A stretch of DNA of 64,000 nucleotides from Paenactinomyces guangxiensis (GCF_016055185.1 NZ_JAECVR010000020.1:1-64000), one strand, 5' to 3'. Counted from the first letter of the stretch, positions 1 through 8,495 are shown. Notes: a model not told the origin generated them from the letters alone. A program made the numbers and translations.

Positions 1-632
1 TCAGGTCTCTGTCTCTTTCACATCCATATTGTTCACAACGAAACATCCGTTCAGACAGGGAAAGGTTGATTTTCTTATGACCGCAACAAGAACAAGTTAT
101 GCTGGACGGGTAGAAATCACTCACTTTTCCAACTCCATCCCCATCTTCCTGCAGGTGTTCAGCAATTTCACCTTAAAGCCAAAAATCTCTGATCCGAAAC
201 AGACTTCGCCAAGTACCGGTTCTTTTTCATCCCGCGCACATGCAGCTTTTCGATGGTGATAAATGCCGGGCTTGGTTTTCACGATGACACTCACCACCCA
301 TGTCCGGTACTCTTCCCACATTCTGGACAGGCGTTGGTGGTACTTTTGTACTCTCAGGACATTTTTGCGTATGTTGCTTCCGCCCTTCGCAGCAGGTTTT
401 TCACCTCTCTTTTTCCTGGATCCGTACTTTCGGGATAATGCCCACCCGGCTCTTTTCAGCCGTTTCTCCGTACGTTTGACAGCGGAAGACTTGTTGATAT
501 TCTTAAACTCTTGACCATTGCTCACAACAGCGAGCCGTTGAATCCCCAGGTCAATCCCCACTCCCGGGGTGAAGGGCTGATCTCTCCACTTCCATTCATT
601 TTTCTTCGGGGGGACAGACTTGAAGAGGACCG
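1..632 (-). pseudogene. TnpB (IS200/IS605-type) remnant, copy 1
   Basis: This is a decayed RNA-guided nuclease gene of the IS605 TnpB family, running off the left edge. It matches the second copy at 48859-49520 closely, including the RuvC-I motif GIDLGIQR and the zinc-ribbon tail. It is broken in several ways. A 20-base insertion near 113-132 brings in a stop. A one-base insertion near 268 shifts the frame across the RuvC-II glutamate, and a compensating deletion near 195 restores it. Similarity stops abruptly at about 632, so the 5' part of the gene is missing. A functional protein cannot be made. Neighbouring DNA up to gerD holds no gene. Confidence 0.85.
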
Positions 633-724
633 TACTTATTTCTACATTTTATATGTGTTTCTCATCTCCTGTTATCTTTCACTTTCCTGATTGTATCAAA
701 ATGGCTTCTTCTTTGACCAGTCAA

Positions 725-754
725 GCATAAAACGTCACACAAATTACCATATTA
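725..754 (+). promoter_or_regulatory. Sigma-G-like promoter for gerD
   Basis: GCATA at 725-729 and CATATTA at 748-754 are separated by 18 bases. This agrees with the forespore sigma-G consensus as I remember it (gHATr and CATWHTA, 17-18 base spacer). It lies about 38 bases before the gerD start, and gerD is sigma-G controlled in B. subtilis. Assignment is by motif and context only. Confidence 0.6.
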
Positions 755-791
755 AAAGTAGTATTTGCCCGAGAAACGGAGGACTGTTCTT

Positions 792-1421
792 ATGCTTCGC
801 CTAATCTGTATATCGCTGGTTTTCCTATTTGCATTAACTTCCTGCAGCCCGAACCAATCCCAATCACCGGAACAACAAGATTACCAAAAGGTCAAAGAAA
901 TAACCCTCGATGTATTACATACTCCCGAAGGGAAAAAAGCGCTGCAGGAATTGATGGCAGACCCTGAGTTTAAGCAACAGGTGATCGTCAATGATCAGGG
1001 GATGGAAAAAGCTGTCTCCAAAAGCATTAAGGATGAAAAAACAAAAAAAGAGTGGGAAAAGTTGCTGGAAAAGCCTCAAGTGGCGATGAACCTGGCAAAA
1101 GCGACCGAACAGCAACAAAAAAAGTTGATGAAAACACTTATGAAAGACCCCGAATACCAAAAAATGATGCTGGATCTGTTAAAGGACCCTCAATTTTCAC
1201 AACATCTGCTCCAACTGATGAAAAGCCAACAGTACCGAAAAGAAGCAGGTAAAATCATGGAAGAGCAACTTCAAGTCCCCAGTGTGCAGGAAAAGCTCGG
1301 CAAAATCATGCAACAGGCCCAACAGAAACAAAAAGGGCAGAAGAAGCAAGATGAAGGCGGAGAGGGCGGCCAAGGCGGTGGTGGTGGTGTCGGTGGTGGA
1401 GGCGGTGGTGCCGGAAGCTGA
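792..1421 (+). CDS. gerD: Spore germination lipoprotein GerD
   Basis: Probable inner-spore-membrane lipoprotein of 209 residues that helps cluster GerA-type nutrient receptors. A signal peptide (hydrophobic residues 2-15) ends in the lipobox L-T-S-C with Cys18 as the lipidated residue. The body is charged and helical with repeated K-D-P-E/Q-Y/F-Q/S elements such as MKDPEYQKMMLDLLKDPQF, as in GerD. The last 25 residues are almost all glycine, longer than in B. subtilis GerD. The ATG at 792 is chosen because GGAGGA lies eight bases upstream; the TTG at 765 lacks such a site. Position next to salA and cwlD matches B. subtilis. Convergent with salA. Confidence 0.88.
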   Translation: MLRLICISLVFLFALTSCSPNQSQSPEQQDYQKVKEITLDVLHTPEGKKALQELMADPEFKQQVIVNDQGMEKAVSKSIKDEKTKKEWEKLLEKPQVAMNLAKATEQQQKKLMKTLMKDPEYQKMMLDLLKDPQFSQHLLQLMKSQQYRKEAGKIMEEQLQVPSVQEKLGKIMQQAQQKQKGQKKQDEGGEGGQGGGGGVGGGGGGAGS

Positions 1422-1593
1422 TCCACCCAACTCCGTTTTACTTAATTTGGGTAGAGATCATTTTAACGGGAACGTTCCGCAAACAAATGAATGTTAACCA
1501 ATCTGCAAGGCCATAAAATTATAAGAATTTGGTCCTGCAGCAAAATGGATACATGGCCGGCCGCTATTCCGCCGGTCAGGACAGCAAAAAATG

Positions 1594-1667
1594 AAAAAAG
1601 GAGCCGTTCTGTCCTTCCACCCACAGCCTTTGGAAAAATGAGAGGTCAGGAATATGGCTCCTTTTTT
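1594..1667. terminator. Bidirectional terminator-like inverted repeat between gerD and salA
   Basis: A 12-base perfect arm, AAAAAAGGAGCC at 1594-1605, pairs with GGCTCCTTTTTT at 1656-1667. The arms give U-tracts on both strands. The 50-base loop is unusually long for an intrinsic terminator, so efficiency is uncertain. It lies between two convergent genes, where a shared terminator is expected. Confidence 0.55.
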
Positions 1668-1688
1668 GTCTCTAGAATGACGGGTGAT

Positions 1689-2783
1689 TTACTTTTCTTG
1701 TGGCACCGGTAGCTTTTGGATCACTTTCCGTGCTAACCCCTGGTACAATTGTCCGGCAGGGTGATCAAGCGGATAGACAGAGGGGGAATAATCGGGCTGA
1801 TCAAGCTCATTCATTGGTGCTCCAAGGGGAATTTGCGCCAGAAGTTCAACTTTCAGCTCCTGTGCCAGCTTCTCTCCTCCGCCGCGTCCAAAGACATAGT
1901 CTTTTTCACCGTCTTTGTTTTCATACCAGGACATATTTTCCACCACACCGAGAATTTCATGCTTGGTGGCATGCAGGGCCATCGCTCCGGCGCGGGCAGC
2001 AACAAAAGCGGCAGTGGCATGCGGAGTGGTTACGATGATCTCTTTGCTCTGCGGGATCATCTGATGCACGTCAAGTGCGACGTCACCCGTCCCCGGCGGC
2101 AAATCTAACAGCATGTAGTCCAGTTCTCCCCAGTGTACCTCACTGAAAAAATTGCGCAACATCTTGCCCAGCATGGGTCCACGCCAGACAACCGGGGCGT
2201 TGTCCTGGACGAAAAAGCCCATTGAAATCACTTTGACGCCGAACCGCTCTACCGGAAGAATCGTTTTGTCAATCACGACCGGCTGCTGTTCAATCCCCAT
2301 CATATCCGGCACACTAAAACCGTAAATATCGGCATCAATAATTCCTACTTTTTTCCCTTCCCGGGCGAGGGCGACCCCCAGGTTAACGGTAACGGTTGAT
2401 TTACCAACTCCGCCTTTCCCGCTGGCAATCGCGATAAACTGGGTCTTTGAGCCTTTGGCCAGAATCGGAGGAACAGCAGAAGTCCCCTGTTGCGCTTGCT
2501 GCTGCTTTCTTAAGCTGGCAGAAAGGGCCGCCCGCTCCTCATCCGTCATGGAGCCAAAAGTGATGTCTACCTGTTTGGCTCCCAGCCGTTTAATCGCATT
2601 TTCCACATCTTCCTGGATTTTGACTTTCAACGGGCAACCTTGAATCGTTAAAATTACATCTAACGATACCCGGCTGTCTTCGATTTGGATATTGCGAATC
2701 ATATTTAATTCAACGAGGCTTCTGTTCAGCTCGGGGTCTTTCACATCACGCAAAGCATCAAGAACTTTTTCTTTCGTTATCAT
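1689..2783 (-). CDS. salA: Mrp/ApbC-family P-loop ATPase SalA
   Basis: ParA/MinD-like ATPase of 364 residues. An N-terminal DUF59 (MIP18-like) domain at 1-85 is followed by the nucleotide-binding domain, with Walker A SGKGGVGKST near 125 and the switch DADIYGFSVPDMMG near 155. Family members act as iron-sulfur cluster carriers. In B. subtilis the orthologue SalA is also a regulator that lowers scoC expression, and which role applies here cannot be read. I did not see the paired CxxC of classical Fe-S Mrp proteins near the C-terminus. The start follows a GAGGTG site by eight bases. The gene lies between cwlD and gerD as in B. subtilis. Confidence 0.9.
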   Translation of the reverse strand: MITKEKVLDALRDVKDPELNRSLVELNMIRNIQIEDSRVSLDVILTIQGCPLKVKIQEDVENAIKRLGAKQVDITFGSMTDEERAALSASLRKQQQAQQGTSAVPPILAKGSKTQFIAIASGKGGVGKSTVTVNLGVALAREGKKVGIIDADIYGFSVPDMMGIEQQPVVIDKTILPVERFGVKVISMGFFVQDNAPVVWRGPMLGKMLRNFFSEVHWGELDYMLLDLPPGTGDVALDVHQMIPQSKEIIVTTPHATAAFVAARAGAMALHATKHEILGVVENMSWYENKDGEKDYVFGRGGGEKLAQELKVELLAQIPLGAPMNELDQPDYSPSVYPLDHPAGQLYQGLARKVIQKLPVPQEK

Positions 2784-2835
2784 GGAAGGAACACCTCGAT
2801 GTTATTTTCGGTTTCTTAACTGTCATTATATCATA

Positions 2836-3582
2836 TCATTCCTTGGCAGCCGGGGGTTCCTTCCCGGAATAAAAACGGATCACTCCATAATAAATGGAGG
2901 CTGCAATCTTTTTCTGATATTCCTCACTGGCTAAAAGTGCTGCTTCCTGTTGATTGGATAAAAATCCCACTTCAACCAGAGCGGTTGGGACAGGCGATTC
3001 TTTCAGTATATAAACATCTCCCTTTTGTTTGGCAAGGCGGTCCGTATTTCCCAGATTCCGAATCAGCTCAGACTGGATCAGTGTAGCCAATTTTTTATTA
3101 TCTTCGCGGACGGGATTATAAAATGTTTGTGCCCCCCGCCAGCGGGAAGAAGGGAAAGAGTTTAAATGGATGCTGATTAAAGCGTCTGCTTTTTTTTCTT
3201 TTGTAAGATAAATTCGTCTCATTAAGTCTTCAGTCTTGCGGCGGCTCAACTTTTGCGTTCCAGGCTTGGCTAAATCCACATCTTTTTCTCTCGTCATGAT
3301 GACAAAAGCTCCTGCCTCCTGTAAATAGTCCCGCAAAAAGAAAGAAACTTGCAGGGTCACATCTTTTTCGACCAGTCCGTCATCACTGACTGCACCACCG
3401 TCAGGTCCGCCATGTCCGGGGTCAATCACGATAAATTTCCCTGACAGCGGCATCATCCAGGTACTCTCGTGTTTGAATAGAAATTGCAAGCTCAGGGAAA
3501 TGGCAGCCAGACTGACCAGAAAAGCGAAGCCGAGCCATAAAAACTTTCCTTGTTTTGCCGTCTGGAGAAGTTTTCCCAACAT
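2836..3582 (-). CDS. cwlD: Germination-specific N-acetylmuramoyl-L-alanine amidase CwlD
   Basis: Zinc amidase (Amidase_3 family, 248 residues) that, with PdaA, makes muramic-delta-lactam in spore cortex, the mark recognised by germination lytic enzymes. An N-terminal membrane anchor at about 13-35 precedes the catalytic domain. The domain has the DPGHGGPDGG zinc-ligand motif near 55-65, ISIHLNS near 135 and the PTALVEVGFLSN glutamate region near 200. The ATG at 3582 is chosen over 3603 because GAGG sits upstream of it and the sigma-E-like promoter would leave almost no leader for the earlier one. Upstream ybaK-like gene and downstream salA match B. subtilis. Confidence 0.92.
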   Translation of the reverse strand: MLGKLLQTAKQGKFLWLGFAFLVSLAAISLSLQFLFKHESTWMMPLSGKFIVIDPGHGGPDGGAVSDDGLVEKDVTLQVSFFLRDYLQEAGAFVIMTREKDVDLAKPGTQKLSRRKTEDLMRRIYLTKEKKADALISIHLNSFPSSRWRGAQTFYNPVREDNKKLATLIQSELIRNLGNTDRLAKQKGDVYILKESPVPTALVEVGFLSNQQEAALLASEEYQKKIAASIYYGVIRFYSGKEPPAAKE

Positions 3583-3616
3583 AGCCTTCGCCTCACTGTC
3601 CATGCTTGGTTGCTAA

Positions 3617-3645
3617 TGTATATGGGACGAGGCTGTCAAATATGA
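3617..3645 (-). promoter_or_regulatory. Sigma-E-like promoter for cwlD
   Basis: Read on the minus strand, TCATATT (3639-3645) and CATATACA (3617-3624) are 14 bases apart. The first fits the sigma-E -35 consensus KMATATT fully. The second matches six of eight bases of CATACAHT. cwlD is a mother-cell gene in B. subtilis, which supports the reading. A sigma-A interpretation of the overlapping TTGACA fails because no -10 box follows at the right distance. Confidence 0.5.
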
Positions 3646-3656
3646 ACGGGAAGCTA

Positions 3657-4103
3657 TCAGCTCTTGTCTGAAAACTGCAATCCCTCGATAAACCATACCC
3701 GTATCAGGTATTCCAGCAGTAGACAGACCGATTCGCATCTCCACTCATCCAGCCACTGAAAGATGGCAAATTGATTGACCATCTGCTGCATCAACTGCTG
3801 GCAATTCTCCTGATAAAAAAGACGGTAAATATCATCCCAGGTATGGGAGTCAGAAAGATCCCGCAGATGTCCCCTTGCATTTTTGGCTTCAAGCATTCCA
3901 TAGACAAATGCTTCATATACTGACCGATAAACCAATTCCAGCAGGATATGGCGCTTTTTTTCCGACCAAAACCGGACCATGGGTTCCAGTACATCCCGGC
4001 TGATTCTCTCCATCTCACGCCAGGGAAATCTTTTAAGCGCCTCATTGCGAATTCTGTCCCGGCGGACTGTTCGTATCTGTTCCAGGTCAATGATTTGCCC
4101 CAT
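3657..4103 (-). CDS. YbaK-like protein of unknown function (DUF2521-type, tentative)
   Basis: Protein of 148 residues between rpsI and cwlD, the position of ybaK in B. subtilis. The N-terminus MGQIIDLEQIR resembles the opening of YbaK as I remember it (MAEVIYFPDVR), and the length is nearly equal. The middle part is helical with SVYEAFVYGMLEA near 60-70 and is rich in Trp and Arg. No catalytic motif or membrane segment is visible. Two in-frame ATGs exist. The one at 4112 is only two bases from AAAGGAG, so 4103 is preferred. Function is unknown. The family assignment rests on weak similarity plus gene order. Confidence 0.55.
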   Translation of the reverse strand: MGQIIDLEQIRTVRRDRIRNEALKRFPWREMERISRDVLEPMVRFWSEKKRHILLELVYRSVYEAFVYGMLEAKNARGHLRDLSDSHTWDDIYRLFYQENCQQLMQQMVNQFAIFQWLDEWRCESVCLLLEYLIRVWFIEGLQFSDKS

Positions 4104-4155
4104 GGTGGTCATAGCTCCTTTGTCAACTTGCTATGTTTAGTGTTGACGAAAGGAA

Positions 4156-4186
4156 AAAGAAAAAACCCCCGTTGGGTTGGGGGGTT
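4156..4186 (-). terminator. Intrinsic terminator after rpsI
   Basis: On the minus strand a GC-rich stem (AACCCCC pairing with GGGGGTT, short loop) is followed directly by TTTTTTCTTTTT. It begins about 15 bases past the rpsI stop and separates the rplM-rpsI unit from the sporulation genes downstream. Confidence 0.85.
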
Positions 4187-4200
4187 CCTGTAAAGCCCGA

Positions 4201-4593
4201 TCAGCGCTTGGAGAACTGCGGGGCGCGACGAGCAGCTTTGAGACCATATTTTTTACGTTCTTTCATCCGTGGATCACGGGTTAAGAATCCAGCTTTTTTC
4301 AAGGAAGGGCGAAGTTCCGCATCTGCTTTTAAGAGTGCGCGGGCAATTCCGTGACGGATTGCGCCAGCTTGTCCGGTGAAGCCTCCGCCGTCCACATTTA
4401 CATAAACATCATAACGGTCAGCAGTATCTGTCAACACGAGCGGTTGCCGTACGATCGCTTTCAGGGTTTCAAGGCCAAAATAGTCATTGATGTCACGGCC
4501 ATTGATCACGATTCGGCCGTCTCCCGCAACGAGGCGGACTCGAGCGACCGATTCTTTCCGGCGACCGGTTCCGTAAAATTGAACTTGTGCCAT
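4201..4593 (-). CDS. rpsI: 30S ribosomal protein S9 (uS9)
   Basis: S9 (130 residues) contributes its C-terminal tail to the P-site tRNA contact in the small subunit. The typical start region, [15 protein letters not shown], is at residues 6-20. The basic C-terminus ends in QFSKR, the family's tRNA-contacting tail. It follows rplM by 22 bases and is the last gene before a strong terminator, so the two form a compact L13-S9 unit as in most bacteria. Confidence 0.98.
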   Translation of the reverse strand: MAQVQFYGTGRRKESVARVRLVAGDGRIVINGRDINDYFGLETLKAIVRQPLVLTDTADRYDVYVNVDGGGFTGQAGAIRHGIARALLKADAELRPSLKKAGFLTRDPRMKERKKYGLKAARRAPQFSKR

Positions 4594-4615
4594 GTTAATC
4601 GGTTACCTCCCTTTC

Positions 4616-5053
4616 CTAGCCGCGCAGTTCCCACTCAACGGGCTGTTGAGCTTGATGAGGATGTTCGGAACCAGCGTATACTTTTAATTTTTTAAACTGT
4701 TGACGACCTAAGCTTCCTTTGGGAAGCATGCCTTTGACTGCGAGTTCAATCATGCGCTCAGGACGGGTGGCACGCATCTTGCCAGCCGGAGTTGCTTTCA
4801 GGCCACCCGGATATCCGGAATGACGATAGTAAATTTTTTGTGTTAGTTTTTTACCAGTCAGTTCTACTTGAGATGCATTAATTACAATCACAAAGTCACC
4901 GGTATCCACGTGGGGAGTGTACTGAGGCTTATGTTTCCCACGGAGAATGCTGGCAACTTCAGACGCTAAACGGCCTAAAGTTTTACCTTTAGCGTCTACC
5001 ACATACCACTTCCGTTCAACTTCATGGGGCTTAGCCATATATGTGGTACGCAT
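4616..5053 (-). CDS. rplM: 50S ribosomal protein L13 (uL13)
   Basis: Early-assembly protein of the large subunit, 145 residues, full family length. Recognisable stretches are [17 protein letters not shown] near 16-32, [15 protein letters not shown] near 40-54 and the [18 protein letters not shown] segment near 109-126. The ATG lies six bases after GAGGAGGG. The gene has its own sigma-A promoter about 130 bases upstream and a leader with a hairpin, which in Firmicutes is the place of the L13 autoregulatory leader. Confidence 0.98.
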   Translation of the reverse strand: MRTTYMAKPHEVERKWYVVDAKGKTLGRLASEVASILRGKHKPQYTPHVDTGDFVIVINASQVELTGKKLTQKIYYRHSGYPGGLKATPAGKMRATRPERMIELAVKGMLPKGSLGRQQFKKLKVYAGSEHPHQAQQPVEWELRG

Positions 5054-5174
5054 CGTATTCCCTCCTCTATCAACAACGGGGATCCCGTTTTTTCAAAGTG
5101 AATGAGTTAACATAGAAGCATTGAAAAAAATGCGCCGAACTTGATTCCACCGGGGCGTGGAGTGGAAAATACCA
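5054..5174 (-). promoter_or_regulatory. Transcribed leader of rplM, possible L13 leader
   Basis: About 120 bases lie between the predicted transcript start and rplM. Near its 5' end TTCCAC (5162-5167 on the minus strand) can pair with GTGGAA (5145-5150). Further on, GGGATCCC is a short palindrome. Firmicutes often carry an L13 autoregulatory leader here, but I could not match the family consensus with certainty. Confidence 0.4.
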
Positions 5175-5180
5175 AGCGTA

Positions 5181-5209
5181 ATCATACCTTAAAAACGCAC
5201 GTGTGTCAA
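5181..5209 (-). promoter_or_regulatory. Sigma-A promoter of rplM-rpsI
   Basis: TTGACA (5204-5209) and TATGAT (5181-5186) are separated by exactly 17 bases on the minus strand, a near-perfect housekeeping promoter. It lies just past the end of truA, so rplM-rpsI can be expressed independently of the genes upstream. Confidence 0.88.
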
Positions 5210-5254
5210 GAAAAATCATGGGCTCTGCCATCCCAGCCATGCAGATTGACAGGA

Positions 5255-6007
5255 TCAGATCCCCTCCCAGGGCTGATATCCCACCTCAACCAAAAGCAGA
5301 CCCTCCGGCGGAAATGTGGGCCCTGCCAGGGTTCGGTCGCGTTCAGCCAGGATGTCGGATATATCCCCGGCAGATCGTTGACCTCTGCCAACTTCATATA
5401 AAGTGCCGGCAATGATCCGAACCATATTATACAGAAACCCGCTTCCCGTCACTTCAATCGAAAAGCCTCCTGACTCTTGTTTAACCCGGCACTGGTAGAT
5501 GGTGCGAACCTTGTCAGTGACAAATGTTTTCGTGGAACAGAAGGATGTAAAGTCATGAGTCCCCAGAAACCGGTCGGCAGCTGCCTGCATGGAACTGAGA
5601 TCAACGGGGAATGGGAGATGAGTGCGAAAGCGGCGCATAAAAAGATCAGGAACCGGATTTGTGTCAATCTGATAACGATACGTTTTCCAATAAGCGCTTT
5701 TTCGCGCATGGAAATCAAAGTCAACTTCCGCACAGGAGATAACCACTATATCACGTGGCAACATACGCCGCAAAATATAAGGATACTTCTCAACTGGAAT
5801 TGGACTTGAAGTCGAAAAATGACAAACTTGCCCCAGTGCATGCACTCCGGCATCTGTGCGGCCCGAACCGTAGATCCGGATCTCCTCCCCTGTCAACGCC
5901 GACAGTGCCTCTTCCAACGTACCTTGAATGGTGCGTTCTCCCGGCTGGGCCTGAAACCCGGAAAAATCAGTTCCGTCATAAGCAATGACCAGCTTAATCT
6001 TTCTCAA
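5255..6007 (-). CDS. truA: tRNA pseudouridine(38-40) synthase TruA
   Basis: Converts uridines 38-40 in the anticodon stem of many tRNAs to pseudouridine. The protein has 250 residues, normal for the family. The catalytic aspartate is in GSGRTDAGVHALGQVCHF near residues 47-64. The N-terminal AYDGTDFSGFQAQPG and the C-terminal GSGFLYNMVRIIAGTL stretches are also diagnostic. The start is nine bases after the ecfT stop at 6017. Linkage of truA behind ecfT is the Bacillus order. Confidence 0.97.
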   Translation of the reverse strand: MRKIKLVIAYDGTDFSGFQAQPGERTIQGTLEEALSALTGEEIRIYGSGRTDAGVHALGQVCHFSTSSPIPVEKYPYILRRMLPRDIVVISCAEVDFDFHARKSAYWKTYRYQIDTNPVPDLFMRRFRTHLPFPVDLSSMQAAADRFLGTHDFTSFCSTKTFVTDKVRTIYQCRVKQESGGFSIEVTGSGFLYNMVRIIAGTLYEVGRGQRSAGDISDILAERDRTLAGPTFPPEGLLLVEVGYQPWEGI

Positions 6008-6016
6008 CTGAATCTC

Positions 6017-6811
6017 CTACTTTCTGAGCACCCATAGCCCTGCAAGCATAGCCACAAAAAAGACAAGCAAGACACCGTCCGGCTTCGAGTATCGGAGTTC
6101 CCTGAATTTCGTACGCCCTGCCCCTCCCCGATAGCCGCGTGCCTCCATCGCGAGCGCCAGATCTTCAGCACGCCGAAAAGCGGAGATAAACAGAGGAATA
6201 AAGACGGGAATATAGCTTTTCACCCGCGTAATAACGTGGCCGCTCTCAAAATCAGCTCCCCGCGACATCTGCGCTTTTTTTATCTTTTCCGTTTCCTCCC
6301 ACAGAGTAGGAATAAAACGCAGAGCAATGGACATCATAAGAGCTAATTCATGAGCCGGTACACCCACCCGCTCCAAAGGCTTTATTAACCTTTCCATCCC
6401 ATCCGTCAGATCAATCGGGGAAGTCGTAAAGGTTAACAGAGAAGCGGCTGCCATCAACAGGAAAAAGCGGACCGAGATAAAAACCGCTTGCCGGACTCCT
6501 TCTTCATAGATGGTAACAAACGGGAGCTTTAAGAGCACATCTCCTCCCTTGGTCATCCAGAGATGAAGAATCGAGGTAAGAAGAAGCAAAAAGAAAATAG
6601 GTTTAACTGCCCGATAAAGAATAATCGGGGAAATCCGTGAAAAATAAACTCCGATTGCAATAAAAGCCAATAATAAGCCATAACTTGCTGCATTGTTGGC
6701 AAGAAAGACGACAAACATAAAAGCAAGAACAAAAAGAAGCTTTGACCTGGGGTCCATCCGATGAAGCAAGGAGTTGCCAGGGATGAATTGACCGATGACC
6801 GGCTGGTTCAT
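6017..6811 (-). CDS. ecfT: Energy-coupling factor transporter transmembrane protein EcfT
   Basis: Membrane scaffold of group II ECF vitamin/metal importers, joining the two ATPases to interchangeable substrate-binding S components. The protein has 264 residues, with hydrophobic segments at roughly 25-60, 66-100, 108-130 and near the C-terminus. Both Ala/Ser-Arg-Gly coupling signatures are visible: MSRGADFESG near 183 and MEARGYRGGAGR near 222. It overlaps the ecfA2 stop by four bases (ATGA), implying translational coupling. No S component lies in the window, as is usual for shared group II modules. Confidence 0.96.
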   Translation of the reverse strand: MNQPVIGQFIPGNSLLHRMDPRSKLLFVLAFMFVVFLANNAASYGLLLAFIAIGVYFSRISPIILYRAVKPIFFLLLLTSILHLWMTKGGDVLLKLPFVTIYEEGVRQAVFISVRFFLLMAAASLLTFTTSPIDLTDGMERLIKPLERVGVPAHELALMMSIALRFIPTLWEETEKIKKAQMSRGADFESGHVITRVKSYIPVFIPLFISAFRRAEDLALAMEARGYRGGAGRTKFRELRYSKPDGVLLVFFVAMLAGLWVLRK

Positions 6812-7671
6812 GTGGTCCCCTCCTTCAGCTTCCTCGCAAGCAACTCTCTTTCCAGTTCATCAGGATGGAACAGATGGGAAGGAAGCGGAGGATCTAACTT
6901 TTGATTTAACTGAAACACAAGTTTCGTCAGCTCTGGCAAGTCCAGCTTAAGATCCATCAACTTCTCCCGTTGGGAAAAAATATCCGCAGGAGCACCACCC
7001 AAGACACAGCGACCCTCTGATAAAATATACAGATACTCCGCATAGCGCGCGGCTTCATCCATATTATGGGTAACCATGATCACAGTAAAACGGCGTTCTT
7101 GATGCAGCCGGTGAATCGTCTCCAACAGATTTTGCTGCCCCTGGTGATCCAAACCGGCAGTGGGTTCATCTAAAATCAAAACATCTGGTTGCATCGCCAA
7201 AACCCCTGCAATTGCCACCCGTCTCATTTGCCCGCCACTCAATTGAAACGGGGAACGCCCGGCCAGTTCGGGAGGGAGACCCACCCATTTCATTGCCAGA
7301 TCGACTCGTTCTATAATCTCTGTTTCCGTTAACCCCTGATTGCGAGGTCCAAAAGCGATATCTTTTGCAACCGTCTCCTCAAATAACTGGTGTTCCGGAT
7401 ATTGAAATACCACCCCGATATGTTGCCGCAACAGATAGTTGTTTTTCGCCTCTCCGGTAACTACATGGGGCCCTGCATGAATCTTCCCCCTGGTTGGTCT
7501 CATCAACCCGCTGATCAGCTGGATTAAAGTTGATTTCCCGGACCCCGTCGGACCGAGGATGGCAACAAATGAACCGCTTTTGATCTGCATATGGATATCG
7601 GAGAGCGCCTGTCTGCTGAAAGGTGTGCCCGGCATGTAAACATGACTTAATCCTTCGATAAGAATCTCCAT
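6808..7671 (-). CDS. ecfA2: ECF transporter ATP-binding protein EcfA2
   Basis: ABC ATPase of 287 residues that energises ECF importers as a heterodimer with EcfA1. It shows Walker A GPTGSGKST near 40, Q-loop VVFQYPEHQLFEETV near 88, the signature LSGGQMRR near 144 and Walker B VLILDEPTAGLD near 165. The opening MEILIEGLSHVYMPGTPF and the ending beyond residue 245 are typical of EcfA2. Its start lies inside the last 25 bases of ecfA1, so the two genes are translated in close coupling. Confidence 0.95.
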   Translation of the reverse strand: MEILIEGLSHVYMPGTPFSRQALSDIHMQIKSGSFVAILGPTGSGKSTLIQLISGLMRPTRGKIHAGPHVVTGEAKNNYLLRQHIGVVFQYPEHQLFEETVAKDIAFGPRNQGLTETEIIERVDLAMKWVGLPPELAGRSPFQLSGGQMRRVAIAGVLAMQPDVLILDEPTAGLDHQGQQNLLETIHRLHQERRFTVIMVTHNMDEAARYAEYLYILSEGRCVLGGAPADIFSQREKLMDLKLDLPELTKLVFQLNQKLDPPLPSHLFHPDELERELLARKLKEGTT

Positions 7672-8495
7672 AGTTCATTCACCAGATCCTCAAGGCTGGT
7701 AATCTCCCTTTGGAGAGGCCAGCCGTGTTGAAGTAACCGATGGTGCAGTTCGACTGGCAAAGGCACTTCCAATCCCCACTTTTTTAACAACATGGACTGC
7801 GGATACAGTTCTCCGGAGGGGAGATCTAATTGAATTTGCCCTGCAGCCATCACAACAATCCTCTCCGCTAAAAAAGCCTCCCGGGCTGAATGGGTAATAT
7901 GAATCACCGTTGTGCCCTGCTGGTGTAATTCCCGGATAATCTGAAGCACATCTTCTCTTCCTTGCGGATCTAACATGGAAGTGGCTTCATCGAAAACAAT
8001 CGCCTCAGGCTGCATAGCAATAATACCCGCAATCGCCAGACGCTGCTTTTGCCCACCCGATAAATGATGGGGCTCTCTTTCTTCCATTTCTGACAGGCCT
8101 GTTGCTTCTAAGGCAAGCCTGATTCGTCCGGTCATTTCTTCACGGGGAACTCCCAGATTTTCCAAACCAAAAGCAACATCATCCTGGACCGTCGTGGCGA
8201 CAATCTGGTTATCAGGGTTTTGAAAGACCATCCCCACTTGCCGGCGAATTTGCCAGAGGTCCTGCTCGTTCGTAGTTTTTTTGCCCCCGATGATTACATT
8301 CCCTTTAACAGGGAGTAAAAGTCCGTTTAAAAGCCGGGCCAGCGTCGACTTGCCGGATCCGTTTGGACCGATAATACTGATATACTCGCCGGCTTGAATG
8401 GAGAGGTTGATCTCTTTGAGCGCCCAATTCTCTTGCGGAGACTCTTCCGGTTGATAGTCAAACCATACTCCTGAAACCTGGATCAAAGGATTCAT
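7647..8495 (-). CDS. ecfA1: ECF transporter ATP-binding protein EcfA1
   Basis: Partner ATPase of EcfA2, 282 residues. Motifs are Walker A GPNGSGKST near 44, MVFQNPDNQIVATTV near 89, the signature LSGGQKQR near 145 and Walker B AIVFDEATSMLDP near 165, with D-E followed by A-T as is common in EcfA1. It is the first gene after the alpha operon terminator at 8512-8558. No clear promoter of its own was found, so it may depend on readthrough from rplQ. Confidence 0.95.
   Translation of the reverse strand: MNPLIQVSGVWFDYQPEESPQENWALKEINLSIQAGEYISIIGPNGSGKSTLARLLNGLLLPVKGNVIIGGKKTTNEQDLWQIRRQVGMVFQNPDNQIVATTVQDDVAFGLENLGVPREEMTGRIRLALEATGLSEMEEREPHHLSGGQKQRLAIAGIIAMQPEAIVFDEATSMLDPQGREDVLQIIRELHQQGTTVIHITHSAREAFLAERIVVMAAGQIQLDLPSGELYPQSMLLKKWGLEVPLPVELHHRLLQHGWPLQREITSLEDLVNELWRFLSKD

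Noticed and set aside
915-1160. Minus-strand and other-frame open frames within gerD, rpoB, fusA and similar genes
   Set aside because: They are shadows of well-supported genes, with no ribosome-binding sites and low-complexity or compositionally odd products.
3639-3645. Sigma-A promoter for cwlD based on the overlapping TTGACA
   Set aside because: No -10 box at 16-18 bases; the sigma-E reading explains the site and start codon better.
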